Below are positions 11,421-23,644 of a stretch of DNA of 64,000 bases, one piece after another; position 1 is the first letter of the stretch, and each line of letters begins with the position of its first letter. Source of the DNA: Plumapathes pennacea (Eukaryota > Cnidaria > Anthozoa > Antipatharia > Myriopathidae); assembly GCA_964036295.1 (NCBI GenBank), contig OZ038472.1, positions 9,606,068 through 9,670,067 of the forward strand, given 5' to 3'. The translations under genes were made by a program, and so were the position numbers. The notes beneath the pieces were generated by a model, which ran no database searches, was not told where the DNA came from, and saw only the letters and a program-made list of their open reading frames with translations.

Positions 11421-12522
11421 ATGCATCACCGTTGTCAAATGTAAATTTGATTGAAACCAAAATTTTTGACCGATTTTGTAGTATTAACCATTTTGAGCGA
11501 CGTTTCCTCACGCGAAAAATATGCTAATTTCATCAGCAAAAATCGCGTCCTGGTACATGGCTTTGCAATTAAAGACTATGTTTATCGGCAAAAGCAATGT
11601 TCCTTCTGTGATTCTGTGAAATAAAATCATTGGGTAAATGAAATGGTGAATTTTGGAAACGCCAAGTATACATGGTACTTGCACCCAAAATGTGACCTTG
11701 TGACCTTTGAAGACGCGTGACATTCGAAAACAATAACAGTACGTGACCGCAGCATTTTTTGGATTTTATGAAATCGTTGTACAAATATTGCCTAGACTTA
11801 ATGTAGAATTGCCAAAAGAGTGTCCAGCTGAAGATGAGACGGCAATTTCGCCCGAAAATTGATTTGACGATTTGGGGGTTCAAGTTTACAAAAAGAAACT
11901 TCCATTTGTAACGCTTGGAATTAAAGTTATCTCTTATTTGATTTTGAGTGAATAAACGGAAAGGGCCGATGTATCTGTTTTTATGTAGGTCTTTCTCACC
12001 TCAAAAAGGACGAAATTCGAGATTTGCCGTATTAGAAAAAATGCTTGATCAACCGCACGTGTCGATTTCATTTTATCGTTTTAGAAAGTACCGGTATCCC
12101 CGACTATCAGTTATTTTGATTCTGTTTTCTGTCGAAAAATTTGTAGCTTTACAACTGTATTAACTGTCAACCTTATGTAATAGAATCACGCTCCGTGCAG
12201 TCACGTCCCATCTTAAGATTCGTGTTACGTCATCAATTTTATCTTTGTTTCCATTTATTACCGTATAAGGATTGTATTCTCTATTCATTTAGTTCGGAAA
12301 CGCCTAGGAAATGCCTATGATATTTTGTAATGTTCGTAATCAATAGCCCTATTATTCTGTATGTTATATCTATCCGTGCATCATTCGATTAGTTCAGAGT
12401 TAGACTAGGGTATTCCCTCTGTAAAGCCATTTTGCAGAAGCTCGGGAATAAAGTATCTGCCATCTGTCCATTATTTGACAACATCGACGGACTTAAGTCA
12501 GTGGTGGTCTTTTTGAAGCACC

Positions 12523-12716
12523 ATGGCTTCGTGTGGGTATTCTCAAATTGTTGGAGGACCTTGTGGCTCAAGTCCAGGCAATCCAGCAATTTCCCAATGC
12601 GTGATTGTTGGTGAATACTGTAAAGATATCAAGGCGCATTTGAAAAGCCATGAAGTTCTGGACTCTTCCCTGGATTCAGAGGCGAGGCTCTTGCTGGCAC
12701 GGGCAGGTAAATTATA
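12523..12716 (+). other. Exon-like reading frame conserved in both repeat copies
   Basis: The frame MASCGYSQIVGGPCGSS ... SLDSEARLLLARAG is open here and in the inverted copy at 35367-35582 (minus strand) with only two visible amino-acid differences in about 60. It ends at GCAGGTAAAT, which resembles a splice donor. I do not recognise the protein. The other frames of the same DNA are also open in both copies, so conservation may only reflect recent duplication. Confidence 0.3.
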
Positions 12717-13399
12717 TTTTTTTGATTCTACGATTTCCGTTACCCTGGGCCCACTTGTTCAAAGCTCAGTTAGGCTAATCTTGAATTCGAAATGTTCCCA
12801 TTTTGTGCGTGCAACGCATCTTATGATTACTGTACTTTTTTTCCAAGGTATTTTTGAGACAAGCGACGTTGTTCTCGGTGTCACGATATGCCCACGGCAC
12901 CACGGCACATTTGGCATTTGATGGCGCTGCAACAGAATGAAGGAATTGCACGTGCCCGAGTGAGTGGGCATCGCACAAGGCCGTGAAAGGAGACTGCGGG
13001 ATTAACCTTGCTCAGTCTGAAAGGCTCTTCCGGCTAACTCAAGTGCTGACCCCTGTCGCTTCACGTAAGTTTAATTCAAAGCAGCAAGGCAGCTGTCAGC
13101 TTGCGAATTTGAAAAAAGTAGTTTTGCGGGAGTAGTTATTAAGAGCGAATTTTCCTAAACACCGGGTGAAATGAGAAAAATGCGGCACATCAGTCAAAAA
13201 TCAGGGTTCTTCATATTTTGTCCAGAGATAGCCTATGGTGTGCCAATTACTCTCGTATATTTATTTTGTTCAAACATTTTTGGAATTTCAAGAAAAAAGT
13301 TAAAACCGCTACGCCCCAAAATGACTAAAATGAAAGGAATTAATAGGACCACAAAAGCCTTCGCACGCGACCGCGCAACAAAAATCTGTTCTTAAATGT

Positions 13400-14113
13400 C
13401 TTCATCTATTGATTAAGAAGACATCCACGAGCAATTTGAGCCTATAAATAGAATTATAGGTCAAATATTGAATATCTGGTGTCGGGGCAAAGACAGCCCA
13501 AATTTCAATGCTCGCAAATCTCAGTTTAGAGCACTTTTTCAAAAAATCATTTCTATGTCCGGTATTACTCAGATTTGCATAAAAATTCGGTTGTAATATC
13601 TAGAAGTGTTGTTTTTATCAAGAATATAAAAATTAGTTTGGTACTTTTCATTGCTTGAAAGAACTAACGCGGCTAATTTTGCCAAAATCACAACATCGAC
13701 TTGTAAACAACGCGCAACGATCAATTCACACTTTCGAATAAACTCGAATAAATCTTCGCCTACTACCTCAAACTTGGCACAAAACTCTGCAGGAGACCTT
13801 ATAATAAGTTTAAATTTCAAATACCACCGGTTAACGATTGATTTATGTGGTTTTTTTCTATCAAAATGCCTCTTCAACTCAGTGGTCGACAAGCGCTAAC
13901 TGATCGCTCCACTTCCTTTGCCAATTTACGCCTCATTTCGCTTTATTCTGCTACAATATAGCACAAATATGTTTCCAAGGATGTCCCTGTTGCTTTAAGA
14001 GCTCTTTCTTGTAAAAAATGAAAGATTCATGCAGTCAAAACATACGCGCCGACGTCGCCGTGCGTTCGTTATTGGTGTCACGCAATCTTAAAACTTAGCG
14101 AGATATGTTTATT
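13400..14113. repeat. About 0.7-kb repeat, inverted partner at 22933-23644
   Basis: This block is nearly identical to the reverse complement of 22933-23644 (for example GAAGACATCC, TATAAATAGAATTATAGGTC, the region around 13570-13890, and GTTCGTTATTGGTGTCACGC). On the minus strand it contains a 107-codon frame (13569-13892, starting MSTTELKRHFDRKKP), whose partner at about 23160-23480 has a frameshift and stop after about 55 matching codons. No family is recognised. Confidence 0.75.
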
Positions 14114-15364
14114 ATATTTTATAGTTACATTAATATCCCTTGTTTGACCCAAAAATATATTAACTTTGTTTTGTCATTATCGCTACCGGGAATGAAAATG
14201 CGACATGAAACTTTATTATTTGGGTATCAAAATGGCCAAATAATGAAAACAACAACAACAATAGAATTTGTACTTGAAATGATACATGAATACATATCTG
14301 GCCAAGAAATATCTTTATTTATGTCTCTCGAGAGTTTTATCTGTTCGTGAAGCGCATGACTTATATAAATATTGCATTTATTCACCCACTCAGACACCCT
14401 CATGTTGTTGTTGTTGTGTAACAGAGATTCACATTTTAGTTTATTTACCGTATTTTTCTTTCTATTCAGTGGCCTTCTTGTCTTGTTACTCAGTGCCGAG
14501 GGGAAAAAAAGAAAATGAAAGGACTCGTAAAGGCGGGGTCGGGCGGGGCAACTTCCGTTTTACTTTTTCCCAACACACCAAAATGAATACCTATATTGGT
14601 TGTAGAAGCAGCTGCCGTTAGGTGTTAGGAAAAGATAGCAACGGTGACATAAAGGTTTTAGTTTTTCAAAACAGATTTGGCAAATTGAGAAGCGGAGGCA
14701 AGTCTGTAATGGAGATAAGTTCTTTTTTCCTGTAATAAGGATATTTCGGGGCACAAAAAGGCGATGGGATAAGCGATGTTGAGACCGAAGTTTAATTGAT
14801 ATTAGCACGGGCATCGATATTTACTCCGCCGTCTGATATATCAAAATTGACGATTTGCGCTTCACACCGGTATTCTTTGCGAATTGGTTGGCGCAAAAGA
14901 TCGCAGCGTTGCCGAGTTCCGGCGGGCCTATGCAGACATGGTGAGAAGGGGAAATCGCGCAAGGCTGATCGCGGGATCAACAAAGCGCTCTCTAGGGCAA
15001 TCCTTCGCCGCACTGGTATATTTGTTGCGGCTGGTTCGGGTTCGTGCGTCAAGTCTTTTTTATAATTTGTTATCTGCTCTGATAGGAAATTCGTTTCCAA
15101 ATCTGGCTTCATATCTTCTCTTTGGTACAATTAAAAAAGAAAGAACAACGGAAAATATAACTTTAAGACTATCTGCAGTGCATGGTGTGCTTACGGTACA
15201 TACTAAAACTATTTCAAGTAGACTGTAACTTTATATCACTTTGTACACGCTCGCTTCGATTTATAATAAAAAATGTGTGAATAGTTGGCACGCCGAGGCT
15301 AGGGTCCCCGGGCCAACCTTTTTTCATATATACAGGGCTTTTAACTTAAAAGTTGCCGCTTTTG

Positions 15365-15415
15365 GAATTTTTGATTTTTGATTTTTGATTTTTGATTTAT
15401 GATTTATGATTTAAT
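15365..15415. repeat. Heptamer tandem repeat (TTTGATT-type)
   Basis: Seven or so tandem copies of a TTTTTGA/TTTATGA heptamer. Confidence 0.85.
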
Positions 15416-15538
15416 GGAAGGGCACTTTTCTCCCCAAGCCAGTTTATGACACAATTGTATGGGACGGTGGGTTTTGTTGGGACGGAGTGGAGTCTCAAAG
15501 GTGTAAAGTACAAATAATGTATTGGAGAAAATTGAAAT

Positions 15539-15539
<1 letters not shown>

Positions 15540-15580
<41 letters not shown>

Positions 15581-15632
15581 AGGGGGAGACCAAAATATAT
15601 AATAATCCGTTTATGGGTATGGGGGGGGGGGG
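15540..15632. repeat. (GA)n microsatellite followed by G-runs
   Basis: About 30 bp of GA dinucleotides followed by runs of ten or more G at about 15571-15580 and 15621-15632. Confidence 0.9.
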
Positions 15633-15905
15633 AACATTTTGGGGATATTTTCTATAAAGTTGTCTTGCAGCTCCTAATGACGTGTATGGTACAAGGTCAA
15701 GTCAGAAGAGTTACTTTTGCCTTTGTGCTGTTTTGATTACTCAGGCCATAACCATTCTAGTTTATGGTTCCTGTTGTTTTCATTATTTGGCCACTTTGAT
15801 ACCCAAATAATAAAGTTTTATGTCGCATTTTCATTCCCGTTAGCGATAATGGCAAAACAAAGTTAATATATTTTTGGGTCAAACAAGGGATATCAGTATA
15901 ACTAA

Positions 15906-17330
15906 ATATAACAAGACAGGCCCGTGGCCAGTGCGCTTGTGACGTCATTAGTACACTGAATAGAGACACGCGGGGTCCCGGGAGAGGAACTTTAGTCGTG
16001 CGTTTATATGCAAAAGATATTATAGCCGAGTCAGTTTTTGCACATGACGGATCCAAGAGCTCCCTTTATTTTTCTTGCCCTCTTTTCTCCTAATTTCGGT
16101 CAAACAGATATTCACGAAAACGTGTATTATAATAATTGAGAGAAAACAATTATCGAGGCCCCGTAGGAATATTCTTCGTTTGCAACAACCCAGTTTTCAT
16201 TGCTTTCCGATGCACGTGACAGTACTTGTGTGACGCTTGCTATACAACCTGGCAACCTTGTTGAGTGAATTTTCAAGCTGACATGTTTTGTGGAGGAACT
16301 GTGTTGTCATTTTGTAATGGGATTGACTGGGGAATACCCGACATCTTAAGTAGCTGTAAGACAGCGTAATAGCCTTATCTCATCTTCCCAGCGTGTGCAT
16401 CATGTTCAAGTAGCTGTAATTGAAAGCTTTCAGACTTATCTCTGTAGCACATTAAAACATGACACTTCCCATGATGAAATTACTTCGTATGAAAAAGCCA
16501 TCTCAGACGTTACTCATCCTACATGTACAAGTCTGATCACTAATATGTTCAAGACTGCTATGCATTAAGCTTTAACGTAAAATTCTGGGTCGATACGAAA
16601 TTAATCTCTATCGGAAGCTGCAGACATTTGAATACCGTGACAACAAAGGCGTGCATTACGGGCTTGTGGAGCGAACATTACGGCTCGGATAGTCGGATAT
16701 CAACCTTGAGCTTTTGAAGACTTCGAGGTATTCAGTGACAAATATTCTCGATGTAATCGCCTGCCGGTCTTTCCTGCTTTTGTTAAAGCGGCGTGAAGTG
16801 AAAGCTAAGTAGCTGATGATTCGGGATTCCCCGTTCTATGATATTATGCTCGTGACATTTCATTGACAGATCTTGTATCTTAATCTCGCGTGATATTTGC
16901 CTCAAACCTATTAGTAATTCAATATCCTCAGACAATAAACAAAGAACCTTTACTGCACGCAAAACGAAGTTAAACGCCGACTGTTCGTATACGCCGCGCG
17001 TTACACAAAGCCGCGGAGTTTCCGACAAAGGGAGACGCTCTGCCCGCAGGGAAAAGTTCAAGTTCTATCAAGTTTCGACTCGTCTTCTACTACTTATTTG
17101 ATGTTCTTTCACACAAATATTGCTCAGAACACAGATACATTGGTTGAAGCGGTATCTATAATCGAGCATTTGCAAAACACAACCCTTCGTACTTTACGGG
17201 GGTCCCGCTGGTAACACATCATTTGTGTACGGCTATTTTCAAGTCTTCCGACGCTTAAAAACAATGCAAGCCAAAATCGCTCTTAAAGTATGGCTTCCGT
17301 GCATCCAGAAAGCCAACCGATGATCGTTTT
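15906..17330. repeat. Long repeat, inverted partner 58390-59427 plus 61275-61575
   Basis: The reverse complement of this segment is found at 58390-59427 and continues at 61275-61575. The partner copy is interrupted by a 1.85-kb insertion of the Helitron-like repeat. Landmarks are AGGCCCGTGGCCAGTGCGCTTGTG at one end, GATCCAAGAGCTCCC, the 92-codon frame at 16783-17061 and CAGAAAGCCAACCG at the other end. See the separate entry for the frame. Confidence 0.75.
16783..17061 (-). other. Repeat-borne reading frame, unknown product
   Basis: A 92-codon frame starting MNFSLRAERLPLSET and containing REIKIQDLSMKCHEHN. The inverted copy at 58653-59054 encodes the same protein with about five substitutions and extends further (RRFNKSREDRQ ... 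VFKSSRLISDYP). There is no signal peptide or recognised domain. The C-terminal extension resembles the frame at 17551-17886, suggesting a small paralogous family. It may be a remnant of a duplicated gene carried by the repeat. Confidence 0.35.
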
Positions 17331-17550
17331 GTTTGGATCAACAACTGAAGGATCGGAATTTTTTTCTATATCCCTTGACAGAGAAAACCCATTGTACTTG
17401 GCTCTGTGATTTTGATCTCTGAGTACGTCTGATCTTGCAATGCCTGTTTTTTAACACATTTTAAAATACAAACGTATCTTAGCACCTCGGTTACTTTTGG
17501 CAATCTTCTTTTTGAGCTTCTAGCTTTCTCGCAGCGATGGTTTATTGATC

Positions 17551-18086
17551 CTAATTTTCTCTTTCCATTTCCATCTGTGGCTTTTTATTGTTTACATGTT
17601 GTTTACATGCACGTTCTCGGAACGCATTAGCATTGTGAAGTACGTAAGCTCGGGTATAACCATGGACTTTTGACGACTTTGGGACATTCTTTGAAATGTA
17701 TTCTTGTATTAGTCGCCTGCTTTTTCTACTCTTGTTCAAAATGCGTGAAAGGTTATTCAAGGGTACGTGGCTTGGCTCACGACTTCGTCTTGCAGGACTT
17801 CGGTTTTCTTTCACATAAACATTTGTGGGAATACAATAAAACTGAGCGAAGCGAGATCTACCAACGGTCACTTTTTCCTCAACCATTTCCCAATTTCAAA
17901 TAACAACGCCATCTGTTCCACTGATTGTTTGACCTTCATGGCACCGAGCCAAAATGTCGCAACAACAACATAAATGCACTGCAGAGTGAAATTTTGATCC
18001 CAAACAAAAGTCAGATTTTCTGACGCTTTACTTGTATCAGCAAGAATAATGCAAAGTAAAAGAATACAAAGTACCTTCAAGTTCAC
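17551..18086 (-). other. Candidate small secreted-protein gene or remnant (two overlapping frames)
   Basis: The first frame (18086 down to 17868) starts MNLKVLCILLLCIILADTSK, a strong signal-peptide-like sequence with a plausible cleavage near DTSKAS, and runs 72 codons. The second (17886-17551), in another frame, encodes a basic protein containing ENRSPARRSREPSH, NLSRILNKSRKSRRLIQEY and KVHGYTRAYVLHNANAF, 111 codons. The second resembles the C-terminal extension of the 58653-59054 frame (FNKSREDRQ and KSS motifs). The two frames overlap by about 19 bp and would need a frameshift or a spliced intron to be one gene. The start lies only 14 bp from the end of the 18100-22410 element, so the promoter would be displaced. 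No family is recognised. Confidence 0.3.
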
Positions 18087-18099
18087 CCTCTACTAAACA

Positions 18100-21000
18100 C
18101 CCTTGCGAAATGATTTTCAAGCTATCTAGAACATTCTAGAAGTTTCTGGAAATTTCTAGTCCCTATCCAGCTTTTTTTGGATAGCTATTCCAGTTTTTTC
18201 TAGTTCAAGAAAATTCCAGTTGTTTCTAGCTTTCAAATCTTTCAGAAGCTAGAAATTTCAAAAATTGTTTTGTAGCCCCAAAAATTCCAGTTTTTTCTAG
18301 CTTTTAAGTTCTTTCAGAAGCCATAATTTTCTAGAATTTTGTCTGCTTAAGAAAATTCAAGTTTTTTCTAGCTCATAAATTTCTTTCAGAAGCTAGAATT
18401 TCTGAAAAATAAAAATGAGGTTTTAGCTGATCCCTTACAAATCAATCTAATTTTAATCTTATTTTATGGCTATCTTAATGGTAGCACAATTTTATCTTAT
18501 TTTATTGGTGCCAAGTCCTATTCTATTACTAATTTAAAATATTACAAGGAAAATAGGGCATCTATCTTATTTGTTTTAATTTCATCCAAGTAGTGTTATT
18601 TTCTCAAAACAAGCTTAAATAGTCATGCAAAATAGTCTATTTGAATTCTATTTTATAGCATGATAGACTCAAGTAGTGTATTTTATTTCTATTTCTCAAA
18701 GACATGCTGAAAAAATAGCATGCAAAATAGGCTATTTAAATACAAAAGATATTATTCTTCTAAAAATGATGATAAAATATACTGTTTTACTCCATATTTC
18801 CCCAGGCAGTTCAGGCAAAGGCCAGTTCCTTTGTAAAATATTCTTAAATTAGGCTATCATAATCATATTTTAAGGTAAAATAGTTACCACAGAATCCAGG
18901 GTATAAGCCCATCTACTTGTTAACACAAAAAACATCCCAGTTATAAGACCTCTGTCCCCCAGCTGTTTACTATATGCCATCACAGAACACTGTACATTAA
19001 CTTCAATAGAAAATTAATATGAAATAATAACAAAAAGTTACTCATTGGCTGGATGGAACACATGGCTTTTTGATGATTTGTACTGAGTTTGGGACAATTG
19101 ATTAAGACTGACAGCTGTTGGCTCATTTTAAAACATTTTTCATCCCCCATCTGTGAGAAGAATGTAATTCAGTAGAAAGGTTGCTTGGTGCTGGTTGCCA
19201 TCAGTTTAGACTGTCAGACTGTCGTTTTGGTATACAGAGACCACAGGTTGCTACAGGTTATTGATCACTGTGATATCAGGTCAGTTATGGTTTGGCCACA
19301 TTCAAAAATTGTCTAGCAAGATGTCAGATAAAGACTGTCATTATTTTCATGATCCTGCTTTCTGGATGTGTATAATTTTGCATTTAGTTATGTTGAAGGC
19401 ATAGCCCCATCTAGGCTTGACAGTGTAGAGCAGCTAAACAATCCTTGTGCAAAAGGCTAACTTTAAATCATCAGTAAAGAGGGCTAATTGAAAGTCTTTG
19501 TGGATAGGCATGCATGTCATTTATGAATGATTGAGGAACATAAGGGGCCTAGAGGTTTTATTTTAAAAATTAATGTTTTACTGAAGATAGAAATAATATG
19601 GTCTGTTTCAAATCACATGCTAAACCTGTGATAGAAAAATGATTGAAAAACTATTTAAAGTGGGCATGTGAAAACTCTGTGAAACACCATGCCTTAAATT
19701 TTTCTCAAGTAACCTGTGAAAAACCATGTGATTCAAACTGGATCAAAGAAAATATATCCTATATAATTTGAAAACTGCAGCTGGAACAGAAGTTCAATTT
19801 CATTCTGATGATCTGCATGAACTGTTAAATTTACAAACCTTTTCTCTGGGCACAACTGAATGATACAATCATGCTGAGAAGTTGCTTCATGTACTACAAA
19901 TTTATTATCAGACAAAAGACTAACAGAAAAATTGAACCAGGGTGTGTGTACATAAAGCAGATGATTGTATACTTTTCTCTCTTTGAAATCTAGTAGGCCA
20001 GTCCTAAATAGCTGCCTCACAAAGGAAAATAATTACTACTGTATTTTGATTCACACAATATTGTCTGAAATGAATCACACTGTAGCAGGATCTTGAAAAG
20101 GAAACTAACAGAATTATAGCAGACAATTCAATCTCCAGCCATAACAAGAAACCCAAAATCTCACAACCAAGTTCCATGAAAGTCAAGAAAACTCATTGAC
20201 AAAACTGAAATGCATATAATCACCATGCTTTAAGACCACTTGCAGATGATATTATTACACTCTAAAATAATAAAATACTATATGGGAAAACTTAGATTGC
20301 TTTTGTGAAACAAGTACACCGGGATATGCAACAATTCATTAGAAATACACATCATTACCAGATGATCACAAGATAACAGAAGTCGTACAGGAAGTACTGC
20401 AGTTCCAGGAATATATTAGAATCAGAATAAAAAACAAACTCACCTCCACCAGAATTCTCTTATCATGTTTTTGTGGTGTGTCCTGGTTTAGCTCCAACAA
20501 TTTATAGTCTATTTTGAGTTCGTGTTCGATGGAGATTTGTTCCCGAAGTTAATTTCAACCACGAAAATGATTCGCATAACATACGGCGTACATGTAGCAA
20601 CAGCTTTTCCAAAATTGCACAGGTCCATCTCTTTTTACTGAAGATTGCTCCAACCAGGTAGCCATATTCATAATTTTAGTTTAACCGCCTTTAAATTGAC
20701 TTGACGTTCGCAAACTATATTTCCTCACGTGTAAAATGGCTTCTCGTTGCCCCACGTTGGCACTGGGAGCGAGTCACATTAACCAATCAGAAGCGCTCTC
20801 TTTTGAGCGCCAAAATGTAAGCGCGGACGCGACGCTGTTGATTTTATCTTTTTCAAACTCAAGCGAGGAGGGTTTCTTTCATTTGTGAGAGAAATTTCTA
20901 GTCTGTGGCAATGGAAAAGCAGTTAAGGAATGAAGCTTTTCCCAAATGTTTAACCATGGAAAACAATTCACAAATCAACTCAAAATGAAGCAACTGGGCA

Positions 21001-22410
21001 GAAAAACTGAAGTTTTGCGCTGAACTGCTTGGCAAGCTGAGTCGACATAAGAACCGAAGATAATTAAGGTCAGTTGTGTATAAGCTTTATCCGTATAAAT
21101 AGCACGGGTGTTTCAAATGCATTATGAAATCTCTAGTAAATCTTCTTTGAAGTCCACCTCTGGCCGTCAAAGTGATTCAAATTGCGACTCGCACAGTGCC
21201 GTAAATAGTCTTTCTGTTTTTTGTTTTTTTTTCCCAAACGTACCTTTGAAAATTCGTGAATGTTTGTAACTTGCGTGTCCATGGTGGCGGAACGTAGTCA
21301 GCACTTCTTTAAGGCAGTTGGCTTGCAATTCTTAAAATTGGCAAGTTTCATGAAATTTAACGGAGCGCCGGCGGCATCGAGTTCTTATTTCATGTGTGCG
21401 CTGGAAGGCAAATTGTTTACAAAATTAGATAGTCGTACTTCTATGCATCGTTTTATACTGAATCATCAGACACTTTCATCTTCGGGAACCTATAGTTTTC
21501 CGACTGTTGTTTCTTGTCTTTCAAGCGCTCACGGCCGTGCCTCTGCATACTTCTTTTGTGTGGAGATCTGTGAAATAATCATGTTCTGTTCGCTATCCCC
21601 ATTTTTCCCGATTTATCTCAAATTACAGTTTCTCGAACAATTTTCCAACCTTCATTTACTAAGAGAAAACTTTTAATAGCCGACGTTACGCAATGTTTTG
21701 ACGGCCAGCCGACGCAAATGAACAGAAATGCGTTACGATAACTTCCCATAAACTGATTTTATGCCTGTTTTGTCCCTATTTTATCTGTAGTTTTCACTAT
21801 TTTAAAGCTGTTCTAAAGCTAGTTCTTGCATTTCTAGGGATTATAATTTCAAAGCATATTAAAAATTCTAGAAATTCCTAGCATAACCTAGAATAATTCT
21901 AGAAATTCCCAGAAATTTCTCTGCAACAAGTTGGAATAATTCTAGATCTCCATTATTATCATTTTGGTGAATTCTAGAACTAAAATAATTCTAGAAATTT
22001 CTTGAATTAGTGCTGGAAAAATCCTAGAATAATCCAGCTTTATTATTCTGGTTAATGCTAGAAATTTCCAGATTATAAATTTCCAGAAATTGCTAGTTTT
22101 GGTGTTTCATATTTAACATCCTGGTAATTTCCAGAAATTTCTAGATTTAGAGCTGGACTAATATTCTAGAAATTTCTTGAATAATCCAGCTTCATTATTC
22201 TGGTTAATGCTAGAAATTTCCAGACTAGAAATTTCCAGAAAATATTTATAGCTTTAATTTTGAATTTTGTTTCATTTAACATCCTGGAAATTTCTAAAAA
22301 TTTCTAGTCTTAAAGCTGGAATAATTCAAGAAATTTCTAGAATTAAAGCTGGAAAAATTCCAGAAATATTCTAGAAAATTCTAGAATCATCCAGCTTCAT
22401 TTCGCAAGGG
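18100..22410. mobile_element. 4.3-kb element with 14-bp inverted ends and TTCTAGAA-rich subterminal arrays
   Basis: The ends are CCCTTGCGAAATGA (18100-18113) and its reverse complement (22397-22410). Each end is followed inward by a dense array of palindromic TTCTAGAA / AAATTTCTGGAA-like motifs: about 300 bp at the left (18114-18410) and 570 bp at the right (21830-22396). Dinucleotide CA flanks both sides and could be a 2-bp target duplication. The interior (18410-21830) is AT-rich with a GC-richer island at about 20740-20880. No recognised transposase is present; short frames at 19733-20020 (minus) and 21260-21676 (plus) have no known domain. Confidence 0.6.
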
Positions 22411-22932
22411 CAGTTCCATATAATCCGCTATCAAGCGCTTGCCAAGAATCGCCGTCTTTACACAGGTTCTCGTCTTTGTATGTCGAGCGGCTTCGTTCAG
22501 CTTGTTCCTTCAAGTTCTCAAGGTTCTGGATGTCAGATTCTTCGTACATTTAGGTACAGTTGTGCATAGTTATGCAGTTCATTGATAAGTTCATTGCATT
22601 TGCTTTCATGGCTTTCAATATGGCTTTTGAGGCTGAACGGACCGACCCAAGCCAAAACCGCTCAATGAAATTTAGTATGGGTCTACCGCAGCCGGCGTAT
22701 GCGTTTGTAAGTAAGATGAGCGGTCCATAAAATAATCCACAGAGCCAACTAAGGCAAGCAACTTGCTGTCTTCAAAATGGCGAAACTGCTCGCCCGCCTA
22801 GTCACTTGATCACAACGTCATCACAAATCACATGATAATATGAACCAATCACCGCATGCAGATTTCTAACCCAGAAAAATAAAAAAAAATAAAAAAATCG
22901 TTCCATTTTAAAGCTTGTGACGTCACAAGCAA
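22411..22932. repeat. Flank with fragment of the Helitron-like repeat (inverted)
   Basis: No gene is seen. About 22800-22890 (GTCATCACAAATCACATGAT, ATATGAACCAATCACCG) is an inverted fragment of the abundant repeat unit (compare 37390-37460). Confidence 0.5.
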
Positions 22933-23644
22933 TAAACATATCTCGCTGAGTTTTAAGATTGCGTGACACCAATAACGAACGCACGGCGACGTCGGCCCGT
23001 ATGTTTTGACTGCATGACTCTTTTATTTTTTACAAGAAAGAGCTCTTAAAGCAACAGGGACATCCTTGGAAACATATTTGTGCTATATTGTAGCAGAATA
23101 AAGCGAAATGAGGCGTAAATTGGCAAAAAAAGTGAAGCGATCAGTTAGCGCTTGTCGACCACTGAGTTGAAGAGGCATTTTGATAGGAAAAAACCACATA
23201 AATCAATCGTTAACCGGTGGTATTTGAAATTTAAACTTATTATAAGGTCTCCTACAGAGTTTTGTGCCAAGTTTGAGGTAGAAGGCGAAGTTTTTGTCTG
23301 AGTTTATTCGAAAGTGTGAATTAATCGTTGCGCGTTGTTTACAAGTCGATGTTGTGATTTTGGCAAAATTAGCCGCGTAAGTTCCTTCGAGTAATAAAAA
23401 GTACCAAACTAATTTTTATATTCTTGATAAAAACAACCCTTCTAGATATAACAACCGAATTTTTGTGCAAATCTGAGTAATACCGGACATAGAAATGATT
23501 TTTTGAAAAAGTGCTCTGAACTGAGATTTGCGAGCATTGAAATTTGGGCTGTCTTTGCCCCGACACCAAATATTCAATATTTGACCTATAATTCTATTTA
23601 TAGGCTCAAATTGCTTGTGGATGTCTTCTTAATCAATAGATCAT
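22933..23644. repeat. About 0.7-kb repeat, inverted partner of 13400-14113
   Basis: Near-identical reverse complement of 13400-14113. The reading frame seen in the partner is broken here at about 23300 by a frameshift that brings in a TGA. It resumes as FIRKCELIVARC and ends with NNRIFVQI. Confidence 0.75.

Larger units (their letters stand above)
10371..13395. repeat. Long repeat, inverted partner at 34680-36942
   Basis: Starting with TAAGAGCGAGTTCATG, this stretch is present in reverse complement at 34680-36942, beginning there at the high end. Matching landmarks are the 10375-10445 / 36840-36940 block, the 10500-10650 / 36660-36810 block, the 11430-12160 / 35940-36660 block, the 12390-12720 / 35390-35716 block and the 13140-13390 / 34680-34920 block. 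This copy carries an extra 765-bp insertion at 10656-11420 and extra DNA around 12720-13140. It is a repeat family member rather than a single segmental inversion, since divergence between copies is noticeable. Confidence 0.75.
14112..15905. mobile_element. About 1.8-kb element with 150-bp inverted ends
   Basis: Positions 14112-14260 (TATCCCTTGTTTGACCC, AATATATTAACTTTGTTTTG, AATGAAAATGCGACAT) are the reverse complement of about 15765-15905. The inverted pair encloses short unconserved frames, a T-rich heptamer repeat and a (GA)n tract. It is a probable non-autonomous DNA element. Its target duplication could not be resolved because the left end abuts the previous repeat. Confidence 0.5.

Noticed and set aside
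18100..22410. Assigning the element to a named DNA-transposon superfamily
   Set aside because: The terminal bases and a possible 2-bp CA duplication are not diagnostic and no transposase was found.
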